Positions 63,021 through 64,000 of a stretch of 64,000 nt of DNA are shown piece by piece. This DNA comes from Alphaproteobacteria bacterium. GTDB taxonomy: Bacteria; Pseudomonadota; Alphaproteobacteria; Sphingomonadales; Sphingomonadaceae. The stretch lies in assembly GCA_030424845.1 (NCBI GenBank), contig JAUHWC010000002.1, positions 372,001-436,000 on the forward strand, written 5' to 3'. Under the pieces are notes generated by a model that was not told the DNA's origin, searched no databases, and saw only the letters and a list, made by a program, of their open reading frames with translations. A program made the position numbers and the translations under genes. The first letter of the stretch is position 1. Every line of letters begins with the position of its first letter.

Positions 63021-63389
63021 ATGTCGGCGCGCATCCTTGTTGTCGAAGACGACCTGCTCAACCGCATGTTCTATCATGAGGTACTGGAATCGCGCGGGTA
63101 CGAGGTGCGCCTGGTAGCCGATGGCGCGCTGGTGCTGGACGAGGTTGCGCGCTTCCGGCCCGACCTGATCACGATGGACATCCAGCTGCCGAATATTTCC
63201 GGCCTGCGCCTGATCCGCAAATTGCAGGGCGAGGAGGCTACGCGCGCGATCCCGATCATTGCCATCACCGCCTTTGCGGGCAGGGGCGAGGAGGAAAAGG
63301 CGCTTCAGGCAGGCGCGCGCGGCTACCTCGCCAAGCCCGTGACGGTCGGCAGGCTCCTGGGGGCCATGGAAGGGCTGCTCGCAAGCTGA
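63021..63389 (+). CDS. DivK-like single-domain response regulator
   Basis: A 122-residue receiver domain without an output domain. It has ILVVEDDLLNRMFYHEVLESRGYEV, the phosphorylated Asp53 (LITMDIQLPNISGL), Thr83 (IIAITAFAGRGEEEKA) and Lys105 (YLAKPV). The VEDxxLN start and MDIQLPxxSGL are characteristic of Caulobacter DivK, which controls polarity and CtrA. pleD, its usual downstream partner, is absent here, so orthology is not certain. It is monocistronic and converges with the next gene. Confidence 0.85.
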   Translation: MSARILVVEDDLLNRMFYHEVLESRGYEVRLVADGALVLDEVARFRPDLITMDIQLPNISGLRLIRKLQGEEATRAIPIIAITAFAGRGEEEKALQAGARGYLAKPVTVGRLLGAMEGLLAS

Positions 63390-63396
63390 AGGCTGG

Positions 63397-64000
63397 CTAT
63401 TGCACCAGGGCCTGGTCGATGAACTGCAGCACTTCGCTGCCTGCTCCGCCCGGCTCCACGAACAGGAATGTCTCCAGGGCGCCTTCGCGCGAATCCGTGA
63501 ACGTGGCGAGGCTTGCCGGGATGCCGGCACCCACCAGTTGCCGCATGAAGTCTTGTGAAGAGGCAACGGCCTCTTCGTTGTCTTCAAGCGCATAGAGGAA
63601 GAACCGCGCGGCATTCGGCGCCGCAAGGTGCCGGACCGGCGAGAAGGGCCGGTATTCCTCCGGTTCGCGCCCATAGGCGCGCCGCAACTGGCCGCGCACG
63701 TAATCGCTTCTGGCCATCTCGCGGTCTATGTCGAGCACGGTGCAGTTCACGCAAACCACGCCCCTGATGGCTTCGATCGGAACGTCGCTTGCTGCGAGGA
63801 AGGCCTCGTTGGTTCCCAGCAGGGCAGCGTCGTGGCCGCCTGCCAGCACGATCCTGCCCGGGTTTATGCCGAGCTCGGCGCCACGGTCGCGCAGGTATGC
63901 GATTGCCCGGGCCTTGTTCTCCATTTCGAACCCGGGCCGCGGCCTGCCGGAATGATAGGATACAATGGCAAGAGAGATGCCGTTCTGGTTGAGGCGGTAG
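63397..64000 (-). CDS. Alpha/beta-hydrolase fold protein, degenerate catalytic site, 5' part outside window
   Basis: The coding frame continues past the right edge, so the N-terminus is missing. The visible 200 residues read YRLNQNGISLAIVSYHSG, then RAIAYLRDRGAELGINPGRIVLAGG, typical of BD-FAE/esterase-lipase hydrolases. At the nucleophile elbow, where GHSAGA is expected, the sequence is LAGGHDAALLGTNEAF; the serine is absent. The region near the usual catalytic histidine reads TFTDSREGALETF, also without histidine. It therefore looks catalytically inactive by the normal mechanism, though the frame is intact and it may be a pseudoenzyme. Confidence 0.75.
   Translation of the reverse strand, partial: YRLNQNGISLAIVSYHSGRPRPGFEMENKARAIAYLRDRGAELGINPGRIVLAGGHDAALLGTNEAFLAASDVPIEAIRGVVCVNCTVLDIDREMARSDYVRGQLRRAYGREPEEYRPFSPVRHLAAPNAARFFLYALEDNEEAVASSQDFMRQLVGAGIPASLATFTDSREGALETFLFVEPGGAGSEVLQFIDQALVQ

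Overview
This 64 kb window is origin-proximal core chromosome of a GC-rich alphaproteobacterium. The best match is the order Sphingomonadales, probably close to Erythrobacteraceae. This placement is an inference from gene content (TrcR, a short PopZ, DUF1192, DUF1491, DUF6489 and UrcA family proteins, a LytS/LytTR pair) and from conserved gene order (proA/nadD/rsfS/rlmH/envC/ctpA; mnmE/mnmG/rsmG/parA/parB; rho/hemJ/hemE/PDRP/maf/aroE/coaE/dnaQ). I see no rRNA or tRNA genes, insertion sequences, prophage or CRISPR arrays.

Layout. 1-9.4 kb is almost all minus strand: a partial UDP-GlcNAc 2-epimerase, a secreted protein of unknown function, coq7, dsbB, ctpA, envC, rlmH, a 330-bp gene-free element, rsfS, nadD, an aldo/keto reductase and proA. 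9.6-16.5 kb holds an anchored M23 peptidase overlapping a bactofilin gene, trcR, a glycosyltransferase paired with a LpxH-like phosphoesterase, and a quinone oxidoreductase with a SnoaL-like partner. 16.6-28 kb holds clpA, a truncated haemoglobin, hemB, a second M23 peptidase, an Suv3-like helicase, an S4-domain protein, fdxA and carD. 28-34.9 kb holds two adjacent DUF2807 genes with a striking operator-like palindrome and a heptamer repeat, then tsaC, a DUF815 ATPase, a PQQ-type sugar dehydrogenase, free methionine-R-sulfoxide reductase and a glycine-zipper protein.

The centre of the window is a replication and segregation hub. parB, parA, rsmG, mnmG and mnmE contain or flank four parS palindromes (36740-39259). 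About 5 kb further on, the gap between hemE and the PDRP gene (44346-44647) has a 22-bp pure A/T run, DnaA-box-like 9-mers and four GANTC sites. This is the arrangement of the Caulobacter/Rickettsia type oriC (hemE-ori-RP001). Transcription diverges from it: hemE, hemJ, rho, mnmE, mnmG, rsmG and parAB run left, while PDRP, maf, aroE, coaE, dnaQ, hpf and ptsN run right. popZ, whose Caulobacter homologue anchors ParB at the pole, lies about 9 kb further right beside tolC and pcm.

56-64 kb holds class I fumarase, a LytS-type kinase with a LytTR regulator and a translationally coupled small membrane protein, a urcA gene, a phosphoesterase, a DivK-like single-domain response regulator, and a truncated alpha/beta-hydrolase whose catalytic serine appears to be missing.

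Most of the window is ordinary housekeeping DNA. The parts most worth a second look are the oriC/parS region, the palindrome plus GACAGGG repeats at the DUF2807 locus, the extragenic element upstream of rlmH, and the degenerate hydrolase at the right edge. All calls come from reading the sequence and from family knowledge; no database search was run.
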